Shown here in pieces: positions 19,507 to 27,933 of a DNA stretch of 40,385 nucleotides. Positions within the stretch are counted from its first letter, which is position 1. The number at the start of each line of letters is the position of its first letter. Below the pieces are notes generated by a model. It made no database searches. It was not told the origin of the DNA and saw nothing but the letters and a program-made list of their open reading frames with translations. Location of the stretch: assembly GCA_014338005.1 (NCBI GenBank), contig QUBZ01000081.1, positions 1-40,385 on the forward strand. The letters run 5' to 3'. Source of the stretch: Chloroflexota bacterium (lineage in GTDB: Bacteria; Chloroflexota; Anaerolineae; Aggregatilineales; Phototrophicaceae). The position numbers were made by a program, and so were the translations under genes.

Positions 19507-20596
19507 TCGCCAGATGTTCCTGGAAGGTGCGGGCAAAATCGTGATAACCGTCGCTGCGGCAGTCGGCGCGGAAGTAATAATAGTCAGATTCAGCCGGGTA
19601 GGTCGCCGCCTGGATGGCCGTTATACCGGGGCTGGCGATAGGCCCCGGCGGTAGGCCGTCGTTCAAATAGGTGTTGTAGGGCGAAAATACGCCGCTGTAG
19701 TCGGCGGCGGTGATGCGCGGCCACCAGCTTCCCGGCGCGCCGAGCGGATACTGGACGGTCGGGTCGGCTTCCAGGCGCATCCCGGCGCGCAGGCGGTTGC
19801 GGTAGACGCTGGCGATAAGCGGCTGCTCGTCGGCGTGGATGGCCTCGCGCTCGACGATGGCCGCCAGCGTGACGATCTGGTACAGGTTAAAACCCTGCGC
19901 GGCGGCGTCCACCGGAATCTGCGGGCCGACGCGCTCCAGAAACGTTTCGGTCAGGAAATCGCGCAGCCAGGCCGTCGTCACGTCCGCCGGAAGCTGGTAG
20001 GTGTCCGGGTACAAAAAACCTTCCAGCGAACTGCCCGGCGGCAGGCCGACCAGGGATGCAAACTGCGGATCAACGGCTGCGCCCGGCCCCACCGCCGCCA
20101 GAAAATCCGCCCCGCTGAACGGAAAATAACGGTTAGCGTCAATCGCGGCGGCGATTTCTTCCAGCCGCCAGCCTTCCAGGATGCGAAAGGCGAACTGGGT
20201 ATTGCGGGAGTCGGTCAGGGCATTGGCGATGTCCGGGATGGTCAGCGCGCGGCTGAGGAAATACGTCCCGGCCTGAAGCTGGCGGTCGAAATCGTACAGC
20301 CGCACGTAGTCCACAAACAGGGCAGCGTCGGCGATAAGTCCCTGGCCGGCCAGATTTCGAGCGATGATAGGGGGGGTATCGCCGGGGCTGACGGTAAACC
20401 GCACCGGGGTGGTATCGTCGCTGATGGCGCGGCGTAAATCATCCTGCCGCGAGGACAGCGACAGGCGAATCAGCGATTTCTGGACAAAATCCACCGGCTG
20501 GCCGCCGGAGATGACAAACAGCGCGCCCAGACTCAAAAAACCGAACAAACCGAGCGCCAGAGCGGCCAGCACGATCACTCGTAAAAAGCGTACCAA
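19496..20596 (-). CDS. mltG: Endolytic peptidoglycan transglycosylase MltG
   Basis: 366 residues from TTG at 20594-20596 with AAGGAG about 10 bases upstream. One N-terminal membrane helix (about 6-30), a LysM-like region (VRFTVSPGDTPPIIARNLAGQ) and then the YceG catalytic domain: VTLAAIVEREAIHADEQPLIASVYRNRL with the catalytic Glu, and LEADPTVQYPLG. The ending NTYLNDGLPPGPIASPGI is diagnostic. MltG cuts nascent glycan strands at the membrane and sets glycan chain length. The neighbour ruvX is the usual partner, 50 bases upstream. Length is normal. Confidence 0.95.
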   Translation of the reverse strand: MVRFLRVIVLAALALGLFGFLSLGALFVISGGQPVDFVQKSLIRLSLSSRQDDLRRAISDDTTPVRFTVSPGDTPPIIARNLAGQGLIADAALFVDYVRLYDFDRQLQAGTYFLSRALTIPDIANALTDSRNTQFAFRILEGWRLEEIAAAIDANRYFPFSGADFLAAVGPGAAVDPQFASLVGLPPGSSLEGFLYPDTYQLPADVTTAWLRDFLTETFLERVGPQIPVDAAAQGFNLYQIVTLAAIVEREAIHADEQPLIASVYRNRLRAGMRLEADPTVQYPLGAPGSWWPRITAADYSGVFSPYNTYLNDGLPPGPIASPGITAIQAATYPAESDYYYFRADCRSDGYHDFARTFQEHLANGC

Positions 20597-20646
20597 GCCT
20601 GAATGTCTCCTTTATCCCCCACCAGCGCCCCGGTAAACACGGGCGT

Positions 20647-21087
20647 TCATTCGACGGCGGGCGGCGCGGCCAGCCCGTCGCGCACAGCGTCCAGGTAACT
20701 TTGCAGCATCACACGGGCGGCCAGGTCGTCAATCGGGTCACGCGGTTTGCGGCGCTGACGGATGGCGATTTCCCGCGCTTCGACGGTGGTGAGCTGCTCG
20801 TCCCAAAAGATGACCGGCAAATTCGTCGTCGGACGGAATTTTCCCACCCACTGCCGCACCGTTTCGGCCTGGTTTTGCCCGCCAGCTTCCGGCCAGTCGT
20901 TGACCGGCAGCCCGACGATGATGGCCGTGACCTGCTGCTCCCCGGCGGCGCGGTTGATGCGCTCAAAATCTTCTCGGTTGGAGATGCGGTGGATGATCGC
21001 CAGTTCCCGCGCGACCAGGCCGGACGGATCGCTGACGGCCAGGCCGATGCGCTTCAAACCGAAGTCTATGCCCAGCAGCCGCATCAT
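20647..21087 (-). CDS. ruvX: Putative pre-16S rRNA nuclease / Holliday junction resolvase YqgF
   Basis: 146 residues, RNase H-like fold. GIDFGLKRIGLAVSD (5-19) carries the first catalytic Asp. VGLPVNDWPE, FWDEQLTTVEA and DDLAARVMLQSYLD carry the remaining acidic residues. The family matures the 5' end of 16S rRNA in E. coli and was first described as a RuvC-like resolvase. The ATG overlaps the upstream baseplate-J-like gene by four bases. The ruvX-mltG order is conserved in many bacteria and often sits next to alaS, as here. Confidence 0.95.
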   Translation of the reverse strand: MMRLLGIDFGLKRIGLAVSDPSGLVARELAIIHRISNREDFERINRAAGEQQVTAIIVGLPVNDWPEAGGQNQAETVRQWVGKFRPTTNLPVIFWDEQLTTVEAREIAIRQRRKPRDPIDDLAARVMLQSYLDAVRDGLAAPPAVE

Positions 21088-22637
21088 GTCGAGGTTTCAA
21101 TGATCTGGAGGGTGATTCGCATCGGCAGCAGCGGCATCTGCCCCAGCCAATCAGGCGTGAGGGCGATGGTGGGCAGCGTGCCTTCGGCCAGATGGATTTC
21201 GTTAACCAGGTAGGCGGTCGCGTCGTTGAGTGTTCGCCCGGCCAGGCGTTCGCGGACCTGATCGGCGTTAATCTGCTCGGTGACAATGCCGCTGCCGCGC
21301 ATGGTGAACACGACCTGCTCGGTCTGTAAATTCACGTCCGAAACCGCGCCGCGTTCGTAGGCGACCGTCTCCGGTTTGATGAACTGGCCGACAGCGATCC
21401 GGTTGGACATCTGGGCGTAGACAATCTGCCGCCCAAACTGCTCGCCAACAGCCACCGCTTCGACAACGGCGCGCATCGTCAGCGACAGGGTATCGGCGAT
21501 GTCGCCCGGCTGCGCGCTGAAGGTTGTCCAATCGCTGCGTTCTTCCGCGATATGCACCGTTTCCAGGACGATAAACTGCGATTCGTTCAGCCTGGGCTGC
21601 ATCTCCACATAAGCGCGGGCCTGAAGCTGCTGCCGCAGGGTTGCCAGCAGGCGCTGCTGGTCGGCAGGGCTGACCACCCGGCGCGATTGGGTTGTGCCGC
21701 CGGAGGTGGGCGCGATATTCCGCACCGTCAGGCGGCTCGACAGTGGGCCGATAATCGTGTTAATCAGGCCGCTGTCCACGTTGCCGGCTTCTCCCTGGGA
21801 AGTCGGCAGGGCTTCAATCGGTACTTCGATCTGCAAACCCAACCCCGCCGGCAGTTCAACGTCCCGCGTGGTGCGGAACTGTATTGGCGTCCCGGCGCTG
21901 GTGGTTACGGTCGTGCCTGCCGGGATGCTGACCGCCTCGTTGGTCTGGTTAATGAAAACCACAGAGCCGGTCGCCAGGGTGTCGCCCAGTTCCTGCTGAC
22001 CGGTGGTTTCAATCGTGCCGGTGTCCTCGATCTGCACGCTGAGTTTGGTGGCCGGGATGAGCCGGTTTTCGACATCCACTGCTTGAATATTCGTCCCAGC
22101 GGTGATTTCGGTTTCGACTTCGATACGGCTCTGGGCAGGGGTGAACGTTACGACGGCGCTGGGCAGGACGGCATAAGCTGCGCCGGACAGAACGGCCAGA
22201 ATCACCAGCACAATCGCCAGCCGTCCCAGAATACGCCGCCGCGGCGAGGGGGCTTCTCCGCGCACCCGGCTGGCGACTTCCATCAGTTCATCGGGCTCCG
22301 GCTCGTCTTTCGGGCGCTGGAAGCGGGTGGCGAAAACTTTGGCGCGCCCGCGTTTCCAGCGGCCTCGCTCGCTGGAGCCGATGGTTTCAAAGGTGCTGAT
22401 ATTCAGTTCTTCCGCGTGCTGGATGACCTGTGGATCGTGCGTGACCAGCGCCAGCCGAATAGCCCGGCGCATGGCCTCGCGCTGGATCAGCACCAGATCG
22501 AGCTTACGGGTGAGAACTGTGCCTTCCTCCGGCCAGATGAGCAGCACGCGCCTGCCGCGCAGAAACGACAGCCGGTCACGGACGGAGGCCGCATCCTCGC
22601 CTGCTTCGAGTTGGATATATTCCGGTCGGTCTGCCAT
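21084..22637 (-). CDS. Membrane protein with baseplate-J-like domain
   Basis: 517 residues. The N-terminal ~130 residues are soluble and predicted cytoplasmic: RDRLSFLRGRRVLLIWPEEG, then LALVTHDPQVIQHAEELNI, an Arg/Lys-rich stretch and an acidic patch. One membrane helix follows (about 137-160, LAIVLVILAVLSGAAYAVLP), then a large extracytoplasmic beta-rich part. Its VFINQTNEAVSIPAGTTVTT and QFRTTRDVELPAG segments resemble the baseplate J/gp47-type domain found in Chloroflexota membrane proteins with no phage context. Function is unknown; it may act at the envelope. It overlaps the alaS stop (TGATG) and ruvX, so it is translationally coupled on both sides. Confidence 0.75.
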   Translation of the reverse strand: MADRPEYIQLEAGEDAASVRDRLSFLRGRRVLLIWPEEGTVLTRKLDLVLIQREAMRRAIRLALVTHDPQVIQHAEELNISTFETIGSSERGRWKRGRAKVFATRFQRPKDEPEPDELMEVASRVRGEAPSPRRRILGRLAIVLVILAVLSGAAYAVLPSAVVTFTPAQSRIEVETEITAGTNIQAVDVENRLIPATKLSVQIEDTGTIETTGQQELGDTLATGSVVFINQTNEAVSIPAGTTVTTSAGTPIQFRTTRDVELPAGLGLQIEVPIEALPTSQGEAGNVDSGLINTIIGPLSSRLTVRNIAPTSGGTTQSRRVVSPADQQRLLATLRQQLQARAYVEMQPRLNESQFIVLETVHIAEERSDWTTFSAQPGDIADTLSLTMRAVVEAVAVGEQFGRQIVYAQMSNRIAVGQFIKPETVAYERGAVSDVNLQTEQVVFTMRGSGIVTEQINADQVRERLAGRTLNDATAYLVNEIHLAEGTLPTIALTPDWLGQMPLLPMRITLQIIETST

Positions 22638-25345
22638 CAGCCTTTATAGTTGTTGATAATCAACCGGCGCGCGGTTTCCAGCGCGGCGGGCAGTTTCTCG
22701 GCGTCCTTGCCGCCTGCCTGGGCCAGATTCGGTCGCCCGCCGCCACCGCCGCCGACCACTGCCGCGATTTCCTTAATCAGATTTCCGGCGTGCAGCCCTT
22801 TTTGGGTGAGATCATCGGTGACGGCCACCAAAAGCTGTGGTTTGCCTTCCACCACGCTGCCCATGACCATCACACCGCTGCTCACCTTGTTGCGGAACCA
22901 GTCGGACATTTCTCGTAAGTGTTCCATCGTCAGGCCGTCCAGGCTGGCGATCAGCGCCGGGACGCCGCCGACGCTCTCCAGTTTTTCCACCAGGGCATTA
23001 AAGCGGGTGCGGGCGATGTCGCGCTGAAGCTGCGCGATTTGCTTTTTGCTGGCGGCCAGTTCGTCTTGCAGCGCCTCCACACGCCGCGCCGCATTATCCG
23101 GCGCTGCGCCCAGACGGTGGGCGATTTCGCTCAGCGTATTCAGGCTGTGCTGGATATACGCCACCGCGCCATGCCCGGTCAGGGCTTCCACACGGCGAAT
23201 GCCGGCGCTGACGCTGCCTTCGCTGACGATGACAAACGGCCCGATTTCGCCGGTTTCCCTGACGTGAACGCCGCCGCAAAGTTCATAGCTGTAGCGGTAG
23301 CCGTCCTGGGCGATGACGATGGTACGCACGCGCTCGCCGTATTTTTCGCCGAACAGCGCCATCGCGCCTTCCTGCCGCGCCTGCGCCAGCGATTTTTCCT
23401 CCGCGATGACCGGGTAATTTCGCAGGATGATGTCGTTAACCTGCGCTTCGATGGCGGCGATGTCGTCCACCGTGAGTTTCTGATCGTGTACGAAGTCGAA
23501 GCGCAGCCGGTCCGGCGCGACCAGCGAGCCGCGCTGCTGGACATGCGACCCCAGGCGGCTGCGAAGCGCGGCGTGAAGCAGGTGTGTGCCGGTGTGGTTG
23601 CGGGTGATGTCCGCGCGGCGTTCGGCGTCCACCTCTGCCCGCGCCGGATCGCCCTCGCGCGGCGTGCCTTCGATCACTTCGCCGACGTGGACGATCAGGC
23701 CGCCGACCGGCTGTTTCATATCTTCCACTTCGATCAGCCAGTCCTGACCGGCGATGATGCCGGTATCGCTGATCTGGCCGCCAGACTCGACGTAAAACGG
23801 CGTGTGGCCGAGAACCACTTCCACCCGGTCGCCGGCCATAACGCTTTCGACGCGCTGGCCGTCGCGGAATAGTGCCAGCAGGCGGTCGTCTACTGTCGTT
23901 GGGCCATAAGGGGCATAATTAACACCCTTTTCGCCCACCAGCCCCGCGGCTTTGATCTGCGACAGCGTTTCGGCGTACAGCTCGCCCATCTCGATTTCGC
24001 CCATCGCCTGGCCGCCGCCGCTGACTTCGGCGTGTCGCGCTTCTTCTTCGTTGAAGCCGGGCATATCCACGCTGAACCCGCGTTCGCCCGCGATGTCCTG
24101 GATGACCTGGATGGGCAGCCCCAGCGTGGCCTTCAGATAAAACGCCACCCGCCCCGGCAGTTCGTTTTTGCCGTCCTGCGCCAGCATATCCAGCTCGGCT
24201 TCCAGTTCGCTTAGGCCGCGATCCAGCGTGCGGCGGAAGCGAATTTCTTCCTGCGTGATGATCTTCTGGATGGCGTCGGCGCGTTCGAGCAGTTCGGTAT
24301 AATGCCCGCCCATGATGTCAATCACCGTCCGGGCCACGTCGGCCAGGAACGGATGCTGGAAACCTAGTTTTGTCCCAAAACGCGAGGCGCGCCGAATGAC
24401 CAGGCGGCAGACCGAATCGCGGCCTTTGGCGCCGGGCAGCACGCCGTCGGCGATGAGGAAAACTGCCGCGCGAATGTGATCGGCGATGACGCGGTAGGGG
24501 ACGATGTTGGCGTCACGTTCGGCATCCGTGTGGCCGGTGAGCCGCTGCGTCTGTTCGATGATGGGCATAAACAGGTCGGTTTCGTAGTTAGAGGTGACGC
24601 CGTTCACCACGCTCAAGATGCGCTCCAGCCCCATGCCGGTGTCCACGCCGGGCGCGGGCAGCGGCACGTCGTACTGGCTGCTGTGCTGCGGGTCGGCCTG
24701 GGTGCGGTTGAACTGCATGAATACCAGATTCCACAGTTCGAGGAAACGGTCATCTTCGGCTTCCAGCGACGGGATGATGTCGTCTATTCCGCGCTCCGGG
24801 TATTTGTCCCAATGCAGTTCGCTGGTGGGGCCGCATGGCCCGGTTTCGGCCATCTGCCAGAAGTTGGTCTTCGGCCCCAGGCGCGCCACCCGCCGGGGGT
24901 CTATGCCCAGTTCCTCAACCCAGACGTTGTAAGCCTCGTCATCATTGTGGTAGACGGTGAACGCCAGCCGGTCTGCCGGCAGGCCGTAAACTTCGGTCAG
25001 CAGCGTGTAGGCGTATTTGATGGCGTCGCGCTTAAAATAATCGCCAAAGCTGAAGTTGCCCAGCATTTCAAAGAAGGTGTGGTGGCGCGGCGACGGCCCG
25101 ACGTTCTCAAGGTCATTATGTTTGCCGGAAACCCGCATACATTTCTGAGATGTTGCAGCGCGTTTATAATCGCGCTTATCCAGCCCCAGGAACACATCCT
25201 TAAACTGCACCATACCCGCGTTGGTGAACAGCAGGGTAGGGTCATTGGCCGGGACAAGCGAAGACGAATGAACCTGTTTGTGTCCCATTTCTTCAAAATA
25301 ATCTAAAAACGCCTGGCGCGCTTCGGCGCTGGTCATCGGTTTCAT
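22637..25345 (-). CDS. alaS: Alanyl-tRNA synthetase
   Basis: 902 residues from ATG at 25343-25345; a longer open frame is discounted because the promoter lies inside it. Class II catalytic core with SSSLVPANDPTLLFTNAGMV, RHHTFFEMLGNFSFGDYF and GMGLERI. The editing domain carries zinc ligands in HTGTHLLHAAL and CGGVHVRETG. A coiled-coil segment (about 735-770) and a DHHA1 C-Ala domain with a Gly-rich run before RPNLAQAGG follow. It charges tRNA-Ala and hydrolyses mischarged Ser/Gly. It heads a tight five-gene run to 18595. The leader is only about 35 bases, with no T-box. Confidence 0.97.
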   Translation of the reverse strand: MKPMTSAEARQAFLDYFEEMGHKQVHSSSLVPANDPTLLFTNAGMVQFKDVFLGLDKRDYKRAATSQKCMRVSGKHNDLENVGPSPRHHTFFEMLGNFSFGDYFKRDAIKYAYTLLTEVYGLPADRLAFTVYHNDDEAYNVWVEELGIDPRRVARLGPKTNFWQMAETGPCGPTSELHWDKYPERGIDDIIPSLEAEDDRFLELWNLVFMQFNRTQADPQHSSQYDVPLPAPGVDTGMGLERILSVVNGVTSNYETDLFMPIIEQTQRLTGHTDAERDANIVPYRVIADHIRAAVFLIADGVLPGAKGRDSVCRLVIRRASRFGTKLGFQHPFLADVARTVIDIMGGHYTELLERADAIQKIITQEEIRFRRTLDRGLSELEAELDMLAQDGKNELPGRVAFYLKATLGLPIQVIQDIAGERGFSVDMPGFNEEEARHAEVSGGGQAMGEIEMGELYAETLSQIKAAGLVGEKGVNYAPYGPTTVDDRLLALFRDGQRVESVMAGDRVEVVLGHTPFYVESGGQISDTGIIAGQDWLIEVEDMKQPVGGLIVHVGEVIEGTPREGDPARAEVDAERRADITRNHTGTHLLHAALRSRLGSHVQQRGSLVAPDRLRFDFVHDQKLTVDDIAAIEAQVNDIILRNYPVIAEEKSLAQARQEGAMALFGEKYGERVRTIVIAQDGYRYSYELCGGVHVRETGEIGPFVIVSEGSVSAGIRRVEALTGHGAVAYIQHSLNTLSEIAHRLGAAPDNAARRVEALQDELAASKKQIAQLQRDIARTRFNALVEKLESVGGVPALIASLDGLTMEHLREMSDWFRNKVSSGVMVMGSVVEGKPQLLVAVTDDLTQKGLHAGNLIKEIAAVVGGGGGGRPNLAQAGGKDAEKLPAALETARRLIINNYKG

Positions 25346-25387
25346 AAAAGGCGGCTGTCCTTGCTTATTCTGTGGTAATCCCTCAAA

Positions 25388-25416
25388 ATTATAGTGGGAG
25401 TGCGGGGGGTTCACAA
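25388..25416 (-). promoter_or_regulatory. Sigma-70 promoter of the alaS operon
   Basis: Minus strand: TTGTGA (25411-25416), 17-base spacer, perfect TATAAT (25388-25393). Transcription would start near 25381, about 36 bases before the alaS ATG, leaving no room for an attenuator leader. Confidence 0.8.
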
Positions 25417-25439
25417 GGGATAGGATAAGATGGCCGATA

Positions 25440-25623
25440 CAGGGTATAAATAATCTTGCCTGGGCGTGTTTCGACTGCAACAACGCCAAAGGCAGCGATA
25501 TTTATGATGAGAAAACCGGCCAACTTGTACCTTTTGCGGTCTTGCGAGTGTATCTTTTTAAATCTAAATCGAGATGAACCGGTCAGGACACGACGGGACT
25601 TGATCGAAATCGGCCTCTATTAA
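25440..25623 (+). pseudogene. Decayed HNH endonuclease remnant
   Basis: This is the main content of the 341-base gap between alaS and tyrS. Frame one (25440-25577) reads INNLAWACFDCNNAKG, then DIYDEKTGQLVPF, matching the zinc/HNH core and following segment of small HNH endonucleases (NLAxACxxCNxxKG...DPETGxxVPLF). It has no start codon or upstream His motif. The other frame reads FLNLNRDEPVRTRRDLIEIG then LY and TAA at 25621-25623, matching the LNRPELVxARRxLxxxGLY tail of the same family. The intervening WxEHF-type segment is missing. So an internal deletion plus frameshift and a lost 5' half are visible. Family recognition is from memory of the motif pattern. The region is AT-richer than its neighbours. 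Confidence 0.65.
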
Positions 25624-25638
25624 AACAACTCGTTCGTG

Positions 25639-25644
25639 TATACT
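25639..25644 (+). promoter_or_regulatory. -10 candidate for tyrS
   Basis: TATACT, 42 bases upstream of the tyrS ATG. No good -35 is visible at the right spacing. The Shine-Dalgarno is GAGGA at 25674-25678. Confidence 0.3.
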
Positions 25645-25686
25645 GTGCAAACTTCAACACACCAAACTTATTGAGGACGGCTTTTT

Positions 25687-26928
25687 ATGCCTACCATTGA
25701 CGAACAAGTCGAAATTCTGATGTCCGGCGCGGAGTATGGCGACCCGCAGATCAGGGAAAATATGAAACGTGATCTGCGCGAACGCCTGCTGGAATCCGAA
25801 AAAACCGGGCGACCGCTGCGTGTCTACTGCGGCTACGACCCGCGCACGTCTGATCTGCATCTGGGACATACCATCACCATGCGGAAGCTGCGCCAGTTCC
25901 AGGACTTCGGCCATGATGTGACCTTCCTGGTCGGCACGTTCACCAGCCTGATCGGCGACCCGTCCGATAAAGACAAAGCGCGCGACCAGCTTACCCGTGA
26001 ACAGGTTGAGGAAAACGCCCGCACCTATGCCGAGCAGGCGTTCAAAATCCTCGACCGCGAGCGCACGCGGGTGCGTTTTAACGATGAGTGGCTGTCCACG
26101 CTGGATTTTGCCGACATCATCCGGCTGGCGAGCAATTTCACCGTCCAGCAGTTTTTGGCGCGCGAAAACTTCAAAAACCGCCTGGACGCCGGCGAGCCGA
26201 TCTTCCTGCACGAGCTGTTTTACGGGCTGATGCAGGGGTATGATGCCGTCGCCCAGGAAACCGACGTGCAGGTAGGTGGGCAGGATCAACTGTTTAATAT
26301 CCTGGTGGCCGGGCGCAAGCTGCAAGAGGCGATGGGCCAGCGTCCCCAGGTGGCGATCATCATGGGCGAAAGCCTGCCCGGCACCGACGGCGAAATCAAA
26401 ATGAGCAAAAGCCTGGGCAATCATATCCCGATTCTGGCCGAACCCTGGGATATGTTCGGCAAAATTATGAGCGTGCCGGACAAGGCGCTGTTGATTTACC
26501 ACAAACTGCTGCTGGGCTGGACTCCGCAGCAGTTACAAGACCTGCAAAACGGCCTGGAAAGCGGCGCTCTACACCCCAACGAGGAAAAAATGCGCCTGGC
26601 TCGGACGCTGGTCAGCATCTTTCACAGCCCGGAGGCCGCCGAGGCGGCCCAGAAACGCTGGGACGAGGTGTTCCGCAGTCATGGCGGGCTGCCGACCGAT
26701 ATGCCGGAGGAAACGCTGGCGCAGGAAGAGCGCGTGATTGATGTGCTGCGGCGGCTGAACATGGTCAGCAGCGGCGGCGAGGCTAAACGCCTGATGGAGC
26801 AGAAGGGCATCCGCCTGAACGAACTGCCCGTTACCGACCCGCAGGCGGTGGTCACGTTTGACATGCTGCCGGCGGTGCTGCAAGTAGGCAAACGCAAGTT
26901 CGTGCGGCTGGTTAAAAACAAGGCTTAG
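25687..26928 (+). CDS. tyrS: Tyrosyl-tRNA synthetase
   Basis: 413 residues. Class I Rossmann core with YCGYDPRTSDLHLGHTITMR (HIGH-type signature HLGH) and GTFTSLIGDPSDKD. The KMSKS loop reads GEIKMSKSLGNHI. DVQVGGQDQLFNILVAGR is the tyrosine-site region. The C-terminal S4-type RNA-binding domain contains LNMVSSGGEAKRLMEQKGIRLN. It charges tRNA-Tyr. This is the longer TyrZ-like class lacking the B. stearothermophilus-type insert. ATG is preceded by GAGGA with good spacing. It is monocistronic on the plus strand, and its stop overlaps the convergent dehydrogenase stop by four bases. Confidence 0.97.
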   Translation: MPTIDEQVEILMSGAEYGDPQIRENMKRDLRERLLESEKTGRPLRVYCGYDPRTSDLHLGHTITMRKLRQFQDFGHDVTFLVGTFTSLIGDPSDKDKARDQLTREQVEENARTYAEQAFKILDRERTRVRFNDEWLSTLDFADIIRLASNFTVQQFLARENFKNRLDAGEPIFLHELFYGLMQGYDAVAQETDVQVGGQDQLFNILVAGRKLQEAMGQRPQVAIIMGESLPGTDGEIKMSKSLGNHIPILAEPWDMFGKIMSVPDKALLIYHKLLLGWTPQQLQDLQNGLESGALHPNEEKMRLARTLVSIFHSPEAAEAAQKRWDEVFRSHGGLPTDMPEETLAQEERVIDVLRRLNMVSSGGEAKRLMEQKGIRLNELPVTDPQAVVTFDMLPAVLQVGKRKFVRLVKNKA

Positions 26929-27923
26929 GCTGTTTGCAGTACGGCAGCGCCCATCACTTCGCTGCGTTTAAGGTGCTGCAAAGCGATATTTGCTGCGTCG
27001 AAGTCGAACGGCTGTACAGCCGTGTGGATGCCGATGGAAGCTGCCAGCGGCAGAAATTCTTCGGCATCCTGGCGGGTGGCATTGGCGACGCTGCGAACGG
27101 TGCGTTCGTGCCACAGCAGGCTGTAGGGCATGGCGGGCAGGTCGCTGGTGTGGATGGCGTTGATGCACAGCGTGCCGCCCCGGCGTAAATGCCTCAGCGC
27201 CAGCGGCACCATCCAGCCGGCGGGCGCGAAGATGATCGCCCGATCGAGTTTCTGGGGTGGTTCGTCGTGCGCCTGCCCGACCCAGGCCGCCCCCAGGTCA
27301 TAGGCGTGACGCTGGTGTTCTGCGCTGCGGGTGAAGACAAAAACCCGGCAGTCCCAATGCCGCGCCACCTGAATACACAAATGTGCGCTGCCGCCGAAGC
27401 CGTACAGCCCCAACCGTTCGCCCGGTTTTACGTCGGACAGCCGGAGCGAACGATAGCCCACAATGCCGGCGCACAGCAGCGGTGCGGCCTCTAGGTCGTT
27501 AAAACGATCCGGTATCGGCACGGCGAATGCCTCTGGCACGGTCACATATTCCGCGTAGCCGCCCATCGCCGTATAGCCGGTAAAACGCGCGTTTTCGCAC
27601 AGGTTTTCCTGCCCGCGCCGGCAGAAGTCGCAGCCGCCGCAGGTTTCGTGCAGCCAGGGGATGCCCACCCGCGCCCCGACCGGGAAACGCGCCGCGCCCG
27701 CGCCGGACGCTTCGACGATGCCGACGATTTCGTGGCCGGGGATGACCGGCAGTGTTGGGTGGGGCAGTTCGCCTTCGACCAGATGTAAATCGGTGTGACA
27801 GACGCCGCAAGCGTGAACTTTCACCAGCAGATGTCCCGGCGGTGGAGTCGGGTTGGGGAGGTCGGCCATTTGCAGCGGGGCGGTTTCGACCGGGGCGGGT
27901 GTATACAAAACCTGTGCTTTCAT
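26925..27923 (-). CDS. Zinc-dependent alcohol dehydrogenase
   Basis: 332-residue medium-chain dehydrogenase/reductase. The catalytic zinc site is visible in ACGVCHTDLH (Cys about 37) and PVIPGHEIVG. Structural zinc is bound by the four cysteines of CGGCDFCRRGQENLC. The coenzyme domain motif is LGLYGFGGSAHL. The pattern fits the AdhA/TM0436-like primary alcohol dehydrogenase branch, which oxidises short alcohols with NAD(P). It is last in a run with a TauE/SafE permease 10 bases upstream, so it may share substrates with that transporter, though this is speculative. Substrate unknown. Confidence 0.9.
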   Translation of the reverse strand: MKAQVLYTPAPVETAPLQMADLPNPTPPPGHLLVKVHACGVCHTDLHLVEGELPHPTLPVIPGHEIVGIVEASGAGAARFPVGARVGIPWLHETCGGCDFCRRGQENLCENARFTGYTAMGGYAEYVTVPEAFAVPIPDRFNDLEAAPLLCAGIVGYRSLRLSDVKPGERLGLYGFGGSAHLCIQVARHWDCRVFVFTRSAEHQRHAYDLGAAWVGQAHDEPPQKLDRAIIFAPAGWMVPLALRHLRRGGTLCINAIHTSDLPAMPYSLLWHERTVRSVANATRQDAEEFLPLAASIGIHTAVQPFDFDAANIALQHLKRSEVMGAAVLQTA

Positions 27924-27933
27924 GATGCCACCT

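Noticed and set aside
21084..22637. Phage tail gene from the baseplate-J-like protein
   Set aside because: There are no other phage structural, lysis or integration genes, and the gene is coupled to alaS and ruvX, so a prophage origin is not supported.
25346..25686. T-box or other tRNA-sensing leader for alaS or tyrS
   Set aside because: The alaS promoter leaves a leader of about 36 bases. On the tyrS side I see no specifier loop, AGGGTGG-type T-box sequence or terminator; the space is instead occupied by the HNH remnant.
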